Source: Ceratotherium simum simum
Lineage: Eukaryota > Chordata > Mammalia > Perissodactyla > Rhinocerotidae
Direction of reading: 5' to 3'
Assembly (NCBI RefSeq): GCF_000283155.1
Contig: NW_004454281.1
Coordinates: 364,259-428,258 of the forward strand
Length of the DNA: 64,000 nucleotides
In this document: positions 1 through 11,056 of the stretch, piece by piece
Layout: each line of letters opens with the position of its first letter
How positions within the stretch are numbered: the first letter of the stretch is position 1
The notes under the pieces: generated by a model
What the model saw: only the letters and a program-made list of their open reading frames with translations
Told to the model about the DNA's origin: nothing
The model's database searches: none
Translations under genes and position numbers: made by a program

Positions 1-3000
1 AATGGGCTGAGGACCTTCCTAGGACAGAGACCCAGAAGACAGGATGGCTTGGTCAGAGGGTGATGCTCTTAAATGAGCAGACCCAGCCCAACTCCCTCCA
101 AAAAAGGTACTGCCTGCCATGAGAGGGGGTGTCCCCCAATGGCACCAGAACCTGCTTACCCTCTGGTGGCAGGAAACACCCTCACCATGGCATCCCCCAG
201 TGGCTGCGTGTCTAATGGCCACCTGCACACCCATGTCCACGAGTCCCTGGTTTGGGTACTGAATCTAGGCCGCTGTCTCACGGATCTGCAGCGCGGCTGC
301 CGTGGTGTGGGCAGGCACGCCCCGACTGCTCTCCGAGCCGCAAACGTTTCCTCCCAGCATCCCTACTCCTTGCAGCCTTGCCCGGGGTGCTCCCTACCAG
401 AAACGGTCTGTTATTTCACCACGAGTTTCCTTATCTTTACTGCACAGCGTTCGCCCTCCCTGTCCTGAAGTAAGAGCCCCTCCTCTTGACTTCCTTGTAT
501 GGTTGTGGTTTAGCTTACTTCTTGGATCTGCCTGTGGTCTGCCTGTGTGAGTGGTATGAGGTACAGATCCCCCATGCATCCCAGCCACCGGCAGGTCATC
601 TGCCCCACCTCAGCCACACTTTAGACATCCAGTCACATGGCCCCTAGGGCTCTGCCTGTGTCACCAGGCCCCTGACACACGGGCTTAAGTACCTTAGCTT
701 CAGCACACACTGTAGTCTCCGGAAGGCAAGTCTCCCTCTTGGCTATCCACAGAATCTTCTAAAACTCTGAGCGTGCCACACCCGACCCCACTCACTATGC
801 CAAGTGCTATGCAGGCGCTCGGGTCCATGAAGTGACACAGATAAGCAAATCCGCAGCACAGAACTGGAAGCCACCCTGTGTCCATCACAGTGGTGTTGGT
901 GCACCCAAGCAGCGTGCGGCAGAGCGGGAGGCCCCAGCCAGGAGAGAGCACACCATTCGGCACTTGCACTCATCCGTGTGGACAGAAGTCAGGGCAGGGA
1001 CACTTGGATTAGGGGACAACGGGGACACAAGGGAGACATGTGGCTTTACACAACGCGTGGCTGGACTCACCACACAATCCACAGAGCCAGACACCTGAAA
1101 CGTGCACACTCTTATGGTAGGCATGTTCTGTGTCAGGGCAAAACAGGCTGTCCATTCACAAGAGCTGCGCATCAGAAGCAAGTGGACAGATTGTGCCCCC
1201 CTTCCCCCACCGGCTTCAAGATGTCCCTCTGGGCCGGGGGAGGCGAGGAAGGAAAGGCCGGAAGAAGACGCTGTGCACGGGAGACTGGACAAGAACGGAG
1301 TCAGCCCTGGCTCAAAAGGCCTCAGAGGAGCACCCAGCACAGCTGGGCCATTGTGAGCTCTGCACAACACCACCCGCCTGAGTGGAGAGTGAAGCCACAT
1401 CTGACAACCGGGGGCGACGAGGTAAGGGGGGCCTGCACCCTCAGCAGGAACTCTTTCCTTTGTCAACTAAAACGGCAAACAGGGCATCTGGTCGGAGGGG
1501 AGATGCACCAAGTCAGGATGCAGCAATGAATGAGAGGGACGAACACAAGGGAGGTATTTTCACCAGAACACAGGGCCGAGGGGGCCAAGATACTCAAGAA
1601 AGTGAGGCTTCCAGTTCACGTGAAATCTGTCTCCTACCCGGAGACCTGCACACGTCAAGGCTCTGGACAAGAGTTAACTGGGCCCTAGAATCTGCAGCCC
1701 TGTTTCGTTATGCCAAGCACTTTACACATTTGGGAGTACATTTTTAAGGCCAGCCAGCCCATCCATCTGGTCTTGAGAGGCTGTGCAAAGGCTGGGGTCC
1801 CTCGGGCTTCAAGAGGCAGGGCTGAGAAGTCAGGTAACCCATCCCCACCCCGTGCGGCCGCGCTGTCGCTGTGGCAGCCCCCAGGGTTGGAGCTGGAAAG
1901 CATGAGCTTCTTTTTGCCCGACGTGTGACATCCTCCCAGTGGCTGCCAGCAGAGGAGGTAAACACACATGGGAACACAGTGTCGCTGTTCCCAGGGCCTT
2001 GGCTGAGAAAGCCCTGACATCTGTAAGTATTCTGAGCAGCCAGCCCTGCAGCACTCCACCTTCCTCCCCGCTTGGCGACTGAGAGCTCCACAATCTACAC
2101 TTTGCTGTTTGGCATTTCACCATGACAAATTTTCTACAGTGATACTCTCTCCTAAGATCTTCGAGACATTTTGGAGCACTAATTCAGCCTCACACCAAGT
2201 ATCATTGTCCCTTCACAGTTCGAAGGAGCAGCACAAACGAGGGACACAGTGAGCATTACAGAAAGCTCCTCGGCTCCTCCTGGCAGGAACAATGGGATTC
2301 TCTACAAGCCAGGGGCCAGCCCAGCCTCACAGTGGCCCCTGTGGCCCATGGGATTAACAAAGAAGGAAAGACCATTCCCACTAACCCCTCAAAAGAGGAT
2401 AAAAGCAAGCTCTTAAAGCTAGCATGGTCCTGAAGACCTCAACGGACGCACCCCGAGTGTTAGCAGCACCAGGAGACGAGGCCAGACTTTTTCACTCTTA
2501 AGTGTGCATATATTGTTTTGCAATCTAAAAAAAAAAACTGAAAGAAAAAGGAAAAAGCTGCATTGATAACCCAAAAAGAGCAGCTCACTGGATCTGAGGC
2601 GACCTTGTTTTCATGAAGCCCATCGCCAAACCCCATGGTCCAGATCGACAGATGCCAGACTGTGTGGTGCTGCCCTCACGTGCCGACTGACATCTTAGCA
2701 GCAGATGGACCCAGTTCTCACACATCTGGAGCGTCAACGACAAGCGTGGCCCCACTTCCAGAGGCCTTCTCCGTCCCCCTGCCCCAGGCCGTTTCTCTCC
2801 ATGGATGTCTTAGGAAGCAGCATCCGCAGTGCGTCTAGAGAGTCTGCCCCCTGGGGTGGAAGCCTGTACAAGAATGAGTCCCCAGGACACTGCCCATGGT
2901 TACACCCACGGTGAAACATGATCAAAACGACAGCTCACAAATGACACAGAGGAAGCATGAAGCAGTAACAGCTGAGGGGCTGGGCGGCTGGGGCAGAGCT

Positions 3001-4130
3001 GATAGCCTGCTGCATTCATCTGGAGAAGGGCTGTTGTCAAACACGCTGGAACAGGCCTGGACCGAGGGGCCTGCAGTAACATAAACACGCCCTTGGACCA
3101 AGGGGCATGCGCACATGCCAGTAACATGAAGCCACAGGACTGAGGTGAACGGTCAGAGGCCTGCAGGGGTGGGAGCACCAGGACAACTCACTCTGCCCCA
3201 CGGGAGCACTGAGATCCCGGGGGGCTATGTGGAGGGGGACAGAAGCTCTGGTGTGTCCACTTGCCAACACAGCCACCCTCTCCAGCTGCCCCCACCCCAC
3301 CTGACCTGTCACCTGATGAGGAAGGCTCCAGGAGACGGGCCCAGGAGGAGCAGAGCCACTAGGAGCTGGCCTGGCTCTGAGTGACCTTGGGAACACCATC
3401 TGTCCCTCAGCTTGAGTTTTCTTCACAGCATTTGGCCAAAGAACACATGCCCCAAAAGGTTGCCCAAAGGATTAACAAGCAAGTGCGAGAAAGTACTTTT
3501 GAAGGCTACCAGCTGGAGGCACCCCTTACAGCTGCCATCACATCACATCTGCCTCATGGAAGAGGGCTCTGAGCCCAAACAGCAGCAACAAAACAGCGGT
3601 CAGCAGGCCCAGAGCAGGAGGCCAGGCCCGGCCTGTGCTGAGCATGTGACATCCCCTTTGGAGGAAGGGGGCCTGAGGTTTAAGAGCAGGACGTTCACTC
3701 TAGCTGCGGCCCGGAGTAAGGAAGCACGAGACGTGCTGGGGGCGTGGAAGTGGTCTCCAAGGCCAGCTGTTGGGCCAGGCCTTGCCCTGGGCACAACCCT
3801 GCCCTGCCCCCACCCCTGACGCCCTCGAGGGAGGGGTTTGACTCCCCGAGCCACCCCAGGAAGGCCGTGTCCAGGCGCCGGGATGACCCAGCACCTGCTG
3901 CCTACTCAGACAGACATCAGCGATCACCCCGCTGCCCCCGCAGCAAGACGCGGGGAGGCAGCAGCGTGACTCAGGGCTCGGAGCGGACGACGCCGTGGCC
4001 CACCACCCCGCAGCGACCACGCAGCTCCCTCCAGTCTGCTTCCCCACAGCGAGCCAGGCTCCGCCTGCCAGCGGCCCCGCACCCCATTCCGGCCGGGACC
4101 ACCGGGAATGTCTTCCAGGGACGCGCAGGG
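1..4130 (-). other. TANGO2: TANGO2 first-intron sequence, non-coding
   Basis: I see no exon here that I can tie to a known protein, and the N-terminal TANGO2 coding exon is not present on either strand. All open frames are short and overlap on both strands, as in random GC-moderate DNA. The assignment to TANGO2 intron 1 is inferred from the probable first exon at 4.35-4.47 kb reading leftwards and from human gene order (COMT, ARVCF, TANGO2). There is an A-rich patch near 2527-2560 but no clear full-length transposon. Confidence 0.5.
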
Positions 4131-4150
4131 CGCTCCTGCCGCCGCGCTTG

Positions 4151-4190
4151 GCTGGGACTCCCCGGGCTCGGCTGGGACTCCCCGGGCTCG
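4151..4190. repeat. 20-bp tandem duplication
   Basis: The unit GCTGGGACTCCCCGGGCTCG occurs twice, back to back and without a mismatch, at 4151-4170 and 4171-4190. It sits at the edge of the TANGO2 CpG island. Confidence 0.95.
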
Positions 4191-4348
4191 GCCGCTAGGT
4201 TTCCGTTCCACGCCTAGAGAAGGGGAAACTGAGGCACGGCGGGAGCTGCGGCCCCGTCCTGCCCGTGCACCCGGAGCCCCACTCCCCCGAGCCCCGGCCG
4301 CCCGCGGGAACTGCCTCCGCCGGCCCGGGCCACCAGCCTCGCACTCAC

Positions 4349-4470
4349 CGCCTCCGCCGCGCCGACTTCCGGGTGCCGCGCCCGCGCGCCGCCGCCGCGG
4401 CCGCCCAGGCCCCACCCCCGCCACCGTCTCCGCGCTCGCCATTGGGCCGCGCGGCGAGGGCGGGGCGGCG
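4349..4470 (-). other. TANGO2: Probable non-coding first exon of TANGO2
   Basis: On the minus strand the GC-rich segment ends in a GTGAGT splice donor (plus-strand 4348-4343), with the exon ending at 4349. An ETS site lies inside the exon about 20 bases before the donor and a CCAAT box lies about 95 bases upstream, which is typical of a TATA-less CpG promoter. The 5' boundary given is only an estimate. No start codon of the TANGO2 protein is present, so the exon would be 5' untranslated. Confidence 0.5.
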
Positions 4471-4719
4471 CGCCTCAACCCTGGGCACCGTTGGTCGCGC
4501 GCTCTGTCGCTCGGGGGCTGCAGCCCGCCAGGCGCCCCGCCCCGGGGCTGCGCCAAGCCTCTGCGCCGCGTTGGTGTTCGGGCGCCGCGTGACCCCCGCG
4601 GCCTTCCCGGCCTTCTCGGCGTCCCGGCCCTGGGGACCCCGCGGGAAGTCGCAGCGCTTGCAGCCGCCCCGAGCCCATGCCCTGGCGGACACGTCAGGAC
4701 CGCGGCCTGAGCTCCGGGC

Positions 4720-7700
4720 GGCCATCGGTCGCCTGCCCACGGTGTCCTCGCTGGAAGTGCTACAGGGATGCTCATTTCCAGACCCACCCCTCAGGCTGGG
4801 TCCTGGTCTGCCCCTCCCCGTCCATCCAGTACTGGCTTCTGGACCTGGCCTTCCTCCCCACTGCAACGCTGACTCCTTGACATCCCTGCCTTGCTCAGCA
4901 CAGCCCCCGGACCAGGCACTCCAGCCCTAGCCAGCCTGCGTAGCCTTTGGGCCCACCTTGAGGCTGTCCTTTTTGCAGGTCCAGGACCAAGGATGAAGGG
5001 CTGGCCCAGCCTGATCTGTACTGAGCAAGTGAGCACCAGCCAGGAAGGGGCACTGACTAGGGCCCTCCCAACAGGACAGAGGCATTCACTCAGCTCTCTG
5101 CCCCCGCTGGCCTCGGGGCTGTGTCTGGGGCCTAAGTGCAGGGTAAGTGGAGAGTCAGAGGCCCAGGGCTTGCTCCAAAGGGCACTCAGCAAACTATGGC
5201 AAGGATGAGAGTTATATAAAGGGTAATAACAATGTGCTAAGCACTCTAAACCCAGTGTTCCAGCACACAGCTCTCATTCATGCCATTTTACGGATGTCAA
5301 CACCAAGGCTCAGAGGATTTATGTCACTTGCTTTAAGTCAACAAAGGTGGCAAGTGGCAGTGGCTGGATTAGCTCCACAGCCCTGTGTTGAAGACCTGGG
5401 TGCCCTGACCCTGACTTGGAGCACTGACGCCATGTGGGAAACTGGGGCTCAGGGAGTGGAAGGGCTTGGCTGGTAATCAGCAAAGGCAAGAGTTGAACCC
5501 AAGCCTGCATGACACCCCTGAAGGCCCATTTCACCCCACTCTTGTGCCATCTCATCTGTGTTCCTCCGGGAACCCAACAGAAGCCCTCTGCAGGCATGGG
5601 AATCCGGGACTCTGGATGCCCACACAACTCATGGCCAGTAGGCGGCAGACCCAGCGAGACACATGATCCTCCCTCCTGCAATCCAGCAGCAGAATCGTGC
5701 TGGACTGGTGCCAGTGATTTCCGTCTGTGCAGCTGGACCACGCAGTCCAGCCAAGAGATGGTAGTTCAGATAAACAGGACCTGGGGCTTGGAGGCAAGTG
5801 ACCATACCCTGGGGTATGGGGCAGCAGCTGCAAAGTGGTCTACCCCTAACCACTGGGCCACACACCTCAGAGGAGTGGGATACAGATTGGCAGAGCCCCC
5901 GTGAGCAGTGCTTTCCCATTGCTTGCAAAGGGGGATGGCAGTCTCGAGGGCGGGATGGAGATTCAAATCCTAGTCTGCCACAGAGAGCAGCATATGGCCC
6001 TGGGCTGTCTCACCCCCAGCCACGATCTCCCCATCGCAATAGAGCCAGATCAGACAGTCTCAGGGCTGCAAGGGACTCACTGCCATCCCACCTCTAATTA
6101 CACATGTCCTTAGATGGGGAGCTTACTACCATAAGTGGCCACCCTTTTGGTCTCAGAACATCTACAACTGTTGGGAAGTTCTTCCTGATCTCCAGCTGAA
6201 ACCTTTTTCTCTGTGTAGCTTTCCTCACGTGCCCCAGGGATGTCCCTAGAGAGCTGGCCAGTAGTTGGATAGAGAGGGTGGGAGGGAGGGAACAGACTGG
6301 GCTCCTGGTCCCTGTGGCAGTGATCGAGTGGTGGAGGCCATCTCTTCTGCTCTCTGACTGTTTCTGACCCCCATCTGCAGGCTGGGTCATGGTGGGCCCA
6401 ATGCCAGACAGTGGCCCTGAGTCCTCTTGGAACTGGTGCTGTCCCCCCAATCCTCCCTATGCAGCTGGTGATCCAGCTTGGGAGCAGACAGGTCTCTGGA
6501 ACCCTGTCGGGAGTGGCAGGTGGGAATGAGAGTGAGGGGGCCGTATTCACTTGGGCCGATCTGGGTGCACAGTTCTCCCCTTTGCTCTCAGCAGAGGTCT
6601 GTTCAGCCCCTCTTGCCCCCAACAGCAAGTGTGTGGGGAAGAGATGGTGCTGGACCACAAGGTCACTGTGAGAGGTGGGGCTCCAGGAGGACCAGGGCCC
6701 GATGCCCTTGGAGAGATCTGTAGGGACCATTGGGCTAATTAACTCCACTCCTAAATGTAGGAAAGAGAACACCCCAGCTCACAGGGCATCTGGGCCAGAA
6801 TGTCACCGATGGTGAGGCTCCCTGGGATGAGAACTATCTTGCTCATGGGGGCCCTGGTGTTCCAGAGGGAGACACTTTATTCTGCGCACCCCGAGCTTCA
6901 AGCAACATCCCTGTACCAGGGAGCCAAATGGTTGTCGCCTCAAGTGCCAGCTCCAGTTGATTGGTGGTGGCTGCTTAGCCCTGGAAGGCTGCTGGGATCG
7001 ATTTGCCATGTATGCCAGGGCACAGGGAGACCCAGAAGTGGTACCAGTGGTGAGTTCTGGCCCCAAGTCACTTCCCTTTCTTTGCTCTGACCAAGCAACT
7101 ATTAGGTGAACACACTGGACTCCTGACGTGGGTGGACAAGATATGAATGTCTGGTCCCCCTGTCAGCACTGTCATGGTTGGCGTGGCTCCCTGGGTGGCC
7201 TTGGGGAATATGGTAAGCTGAGGATCTGGTCAAATCTGGGTAAAACCAGGGCAGGAAAGGCTTAGAACCAAGCATGAGCCAGGGTCACTGGTCAAGGGGC
7301 CATCTCCCCTAAAACAAGCCCCAGTGGGCAGCATCCCTGCTGGTTCCCTCGACACCACAAAGTTAAGCAGAGCTTGCCTAGGGTAACGGTCCCATTTTTG
7401 GTCACACGTGTGCGCTCTGTCACTGAAGGAACCAGGTGTCTGCTCCCCACCTGGCAGGGAAATACAACCTTTGCTAAACTCAACTCCGGTGGCTGAAGCC
7501 CACAGTGTTCCTCCGTGACGCAGGTAGGGTGGAGAAAATGGAACACCAGAAAGGGGAGGGGGGTGATAAACGCACAAATTTCTCCTCTCCAGGCCCAGAT
7601 CCGTGGCGATGTGATGGAGAAGGTGGGGGAGGACAGTTCGGTGGCGCCCTGCAGGGTGGGCGGAGCCCAAAGTGTCTGGCGGGTCCTTTCCTGCCCTCGG

Positions 7701-7930
7701 AAACACTGCAGGCCTCCACCCACTCCAGCCTCGCTGAGCCAAGGCGGCACCTCTGCCTCCGCTATGGGAATCGTGGGGCGATGAGGGTGGAAGAGCCCCC
7801 AGACCCCGGGGTCAGACATACTGGGTTGGAGCCCTGGTGACCTAAAGCAAGTGAGAACCTTTCTGAGCCTCAGTTATTCATCTATAAAATGGGATGGCAG
7901 TAGAATTCTCCCTCGCGGGTTGTGTGAGGA
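4720..7930. other. Non-coding interval between two CpG islands
   Basis: No gene is supported here. The interval would be intronic for a TANGO2 transcript starting at the 8.3-kb island and upstream sequence for one starting at 4.4 kb. It holds several old MIR-like fragments (about 5215-5400, 5430-5512 and 7818-7930), recognised from the GAAACTGAGGC/CTGAGCCTCAGTT core. I could not classify the rest. Confidence 0.5.
5215..5400 (+). repeat. MIR-like ancient SINE fragment
   Basis: The order of words (TGTGCTAAGCACT, a CATTTTACGGATG segment, GGCTCAGAGG, then AAGTGGCAGTGGCTGGATT) follows the MIR consensus with many substitutions. A second, shorter piece follows at about 5430-5512 (GGGAAACTGGGGCTCAGGGAG and AGAGTTGAACCCAAGCCTG). 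Confidence 0.65.
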
Positions 7931-7945
7931 ATACAATTCAATGTC
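7818..7945 (-). repeat. MIR-like ancient SINE fragment
   Basis: The segment contains the reverse MIR core (CTGAGCCTCAGTTATTCATC, then TATAAAATGGGATGGCAGTA). It abuts the left edge of the ARVCF/TANGO2 CpG island. Confidence 0.65.
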
Positions 7946-8142
7946 GACCGGAGGGCGCGGCGCGCAGCGCCCGGCGAACAGCAGGCACTGAAAAAGGATA
8001 CCCGCGCACTGGGGGTGGTAATGGAGGCAACGTAGCCGGGGTCCAGAGAAGGGGCGCCGGGTCTGCCAACCCCGGGTCGGGGCCAGACGGTCCGGGGACG
8101 TCCCCGAAGGCGACCAGGATGGGGCGGCTCCACGGCCCCCGT

Positions 8143-8163
8143 CGCCGCCGCCGCCGCCGCCGC
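8143..8163. repeat. (CGC)7 trinucleotide tract
   Basis: Seven uninterrupted CGC units lie inside the bidirectional CpG island, just on the TANGO2 side of the CCAAT boxes. On the minus strand this is a CGG-type (GCG) repeat, which would be in the 5' untranslated region or promoter of an upstream-initiated TANGO2 transcript. Confidence 0.95.
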
Positions 8164-8273
8164 AGCGGTCCCGGCAGGTGCCCGGGCCTCGGCCACTCCA
8201 CGAAGGGGCCGGTCTTCGGCCGGTACGGACATCCCGGGGGCCCTATGGCAAGCCGGCGTCTCCCCTCGTCCGT

Positions 8274-8349
8274 CCAATTGGCGCCGGTTGCCGGGCCGCG
8301 CCGGGCTCCCGACCAATGGGAATATTCGCGGTCGGATGGGGCGGGGCGG
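8274..8349. promoter_or_regulatory. Core promoter elements: CCAAT boxes and GC box
   Basis: A palindromic CCAATTGG at 8274-8281 gives a CCAAT box on both strands. A second CCAAT lies at 8313-8317 and a double GC box (GGGGCGGGGCGG) at 8338-8349. There is no TATA box. Symmetric NF-Y-type sites between divergent genes are common in CpG-island bidirectional promoters. Use by these genes is inferred. Confidence 0.55.
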
Positions 8350-8379
8350 AGGGTCGCGTCGCCGGCCAGGCCCGCTTTG

Positions 8380-8584
8380 CGCACGGACCGTGCGAGGGGC
8401 GGGGAGGGCTGACCCTGGGGCTGCGCGCTTGGCCCGGGAGGGGTGCGCCCCCGCACCGGCCCGAGTTGAGGCCCCACGGACAGCCACCGGTGCCGCGCCC
8501 TGAGGACGCCGCGCGCCGAAGATCCCAGGGACGCCTGTCTGGGGGCGGGGGCCACGCTGCGGAGCCGCCCACGCGGCGCTCCAG
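8380..8584 (+). other. ARVCF: Probable non-coding exon 1 of ARVCF
   Basis: A GC-rich segment just downstream of the CCAAT and GC boxes ends at CCAG|GTAGGC, a plausible splice donor at 8585. The human ARVCF 5' end lies in the equivalent position relative to TANGO2. The start coordinate is an estimate, and other donors in this island cannot be excluded. It would splice over a long intron to the acceptor before coding exon 1 at 36355, possibly through further untranslated exons that I could not recognise. Confidence 0.45.
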
Positions 8585-11038
8585 GTAGGCTCGGGCCGGG
8601 GGCGGGGTCCGGGGGTTGGAGCCTGTGATCTGGGCCAGGATTGGGGCGAGGCCAGAAGTCCGGGATCCAGGTTGCGGTGCGGGCAGGGGTCGGGGTCGGG
8701 GCGGGTCCTGGGCTGGGAGTCGAGGTCTGGTGGGGGGTCGGGGGCGATCGGAGTCGGGGATCGGAGCTTGGCTCCGCCCCACCCGCACCTCGCTGGCCCC
8801 CAGGTGCGCGAGACCCTGGACCGGCGGGGGCGAGTCCCTTTGTGCGCGGCCTCAGGGCCCTGCCCGACCCGGCTGGGACGCCCCGCATCGCGCGCACCAG
8901 CCGAGAAGCGGTCGGACCCCGCAGCCGTGTCTGCCCCGCGCGACGCCGGGCGCCTGGAGTGGGGGCCGGGCAGCCATGGAAACTTTCCCACGGCCGGAGG
9001 GGCGGCGGGGCCGGGGAACTTTACTGGGGCGGTGCGCCGCCAGGAAGCACGGGGGCCCGGCCCGGCCAAAGGGATGTCCCCGCGCCGTGCTGCTCCCGCC
9101 GCCTAGAGGACGAGGGAGGGGACGCCGCCCGGAGTCCCTGCCCCGCGTCCCCACCTGGGCCCCCCACTCCCCCCACCACCTCTTCGCCTCCTTGGTGAGA
9201 CACCGGGCCCAGGTGGAGGCGCATCCTCCCCACTCAAGAGTGGTGTGCAGTCCGGGTTTGCTGAGGTGTCGCTCTGGGCGAGCAGGCCCAGATTTCCAGC
9301 CTTCCCATTTTAATCTTTACGTAATTAAATATTGGGTTCTTACGACGTGTCACCATTTTTAACCTGTGCGAACGTATCACAGTGAAGACGGAGCTCGGAG
9401 ACTCTGGCTCCCCTCTCCCTTTAGATCCAGGTGTGTTTAAAAACAAGGAAAAGAAAAGAACTGCCCCAACGGAGTTTCCTCCCTTAGCATACACTCTTAA
9501 TGTAACCTCAGGCGATTCCGCCTCACTTGTACCCCTTCCCTGTGTCCACCCACACGTCACTGTGCAGGACACACACCAGGCCAGGATTAATAACCCCAGG
9601 AGGTTGGAGGATGAGTGGCTAAGCCCTCATGCGGCATGAGGACGCACACCGGGGGTGCGCTGGGAGCCTCCACCAGCACTGACTCCCTCTGCCTCCACTC
9701 CCAGATCCAGTCCTTAGCCAGAGGCTGCCCATTCTGAGCAGGTCTTGCCTGTCCTGTGCTCAGTGTTTCTCTGGACCTGGGACAGTGCCGGATACAGGGG
9801 ACCGTCAGAGCCCACTGCCCAGCATGCTGGGCCTGTGGCCCGTCGGTTCCTGAGCAGGTGGTCCAGCCACAGCATATGTGGCTGCGAATCCACAATGTGT
9901 GCTTTCCCTCAGCTGCCCCTGTCCCATCGTCCACAGTATTGTGTCTGTCCCTGGCCACCCCACGCCCTCAGGTGTGTGGTCCACCGGCACCCAGCACAGC
10001 ACTGGGCACAGAGCACTCGCTGTCCTCAGGGACTCTAGTCCTGGCCTGGGAGGAGGGTCATGGGAGCACAGCCAAGCCAGCCCCGGCCCTGCTCTTCCTC
10101 ACGGGCTTTTCTGCACAGACCTGAGTCCCCGCTGACCAAGTCCCGCCTAGGCAAACTGGGTCCAGCCCTGAGCCCTGCTAAGTTAGAGCTGCCCACCGCG
10201 ATGTCTGGGCTGCGTGTCACCCCTCCCAGAGGTAAATCCTCAGGTCTCTTCTCGGTCCCAGGGGTGCCTTGGCCTCTCCTAGGCTCCGTGAGGGTGTGAC
10301 TGCACCTCCATCCCTGTTTGTGCTGCGCAAGGGTTCAAGGTGGGTTCACTGCGTTCCCTTCACCCCAAGAGACGGGCCTGGGGGCACAAGCAGTGGGATC
10401 CTCTGCCTCCGAGAGGAGCTAGGAACTGTAGCACAGCTAGGCGGCAAGGACACCAGGTACACTAGAGCCTCAGGCAGCCCCTAGCATCTGCCCTGTGGCC
10501 TGGCCTGGCCGCAGCAGAGGGAGGGAGGGGGCCAGCGCTGTGGGGTTCTGGGAACTTCCCCATGGTGGCTCAAGTTGGGGAAGGCATCTGTTCTTTTCCT
10601 GCCAGCTTACATCAAGACTGGAATGAGTCACTGGGCCACTCTGCAGGAGCCCCAGAATTAGGGAGTAACTGGGGGTGGGGGGGGTGGGCAGAGTCAGAAA
10701 TCCCTTCGTGGGCCTTCCCGACTGGGAGGGCTGCATATCGTGGCCTATTTCACAGGTCAGGTCAGAAAGATGATCCCAGAGCTGGTGGACACCCACATCA
10801 CCCACATGGCTCCCCCTCTCCCTCCCCTCCCCTGTGTCAGACGCAGGCCCTTCCCACTGCCCCAGTGGACCCTGAGGGGTCCACAGCCTCTAGCAAAGCA
10901 ACAACAAGCCGAGTGGGCTCCACCCAGCCTCCCCATACAGCAGGGAGCCTCCCTGAGGCACCCGGTGGGGAGGCCAGAGCTCTGCTTTCTCCAGGCTTCC
11001 TGTCCAGGGTGTGGAGCTGGAGAGTTGCACGTGCCCAT

Positions 11039-11056
11039 CCCCCCCCCCCCCCCCGC
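11039..11056. repeat. Homopolymer C tract
   Basis: Sixteen consecutive C bases (11039-11054) lead into GCCCCCGCCCCC. The length is probably unstable and hard to sequence correctly. Confidence 0.9.

Larger units (their letters stand above)
4100..4720 (-). promoter_or_regulatory. TANGO2: CpG island, probable TANGO2 promoter
   Basis: This stretch is dense in CpG and GC, in sharp contrast to its flanks. It carries a reverse CCAAT box (ATTGG at 4441-4445) and a canonical ETS/GABP site on the minus strand (CCGGAAGT, plus-strand 4365-4372). A consensus donor for leftward transcription lies at 4348-4343. In human, TANGO2 has two first exons about 4 kb apart, and the second island of this window lies about 4 kb away, which supports the assignment. 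Exact transcription start cannot be read from the sequence. Confidence 0.65.
7930..9180. promoter_or_regulatory. CpG island, probable bidirectional ARVCF/TANGO2 promoter
   Basis: About 1.25 kb of strongly CpG-rich DNA with CCAAT boxes, GC boxes and a GCC trinucleotide tract. In human the 5' ends of ARVCF and of the longest TANGO2 transcript lie about 200 bp apart, head to head. This island is the only place in the window that can match both that arrangement and the second TANGO2 promoter about 4 kb away. Rightward transcription is supported by a donor at 8585. I did not find a convincing leftward donor. Long open frames through the island on both strands are GC artefacts. Confidence 0.65.

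Noticed and set aside
1..4130. Possible presence of the TANGO2 N-terminal coding exon or the microRNA gene MIR185.
   Set aside because: No matching reading frame is visible on the minus strand, and in human these features lie well over 10 kb inside the gene from the promoter, which would be beyond the left edge.
3924..4787. A 287-codon minus-strand open frame, with 200- and 221-codon frames opposite.
   Set aside because: Same CpG-island effect. It runs through the probable TANGO2 donor and matches no known protein.
7882..9069. A 395-codon open frame on the minus strand.
   Set aside because: It lies across a CpG island where stop codons are rare. Overlapping frames on the other strand are also long, and its composition (Pro, Arg, Ala, Gly) is what GC-rich DNA gives by chance.
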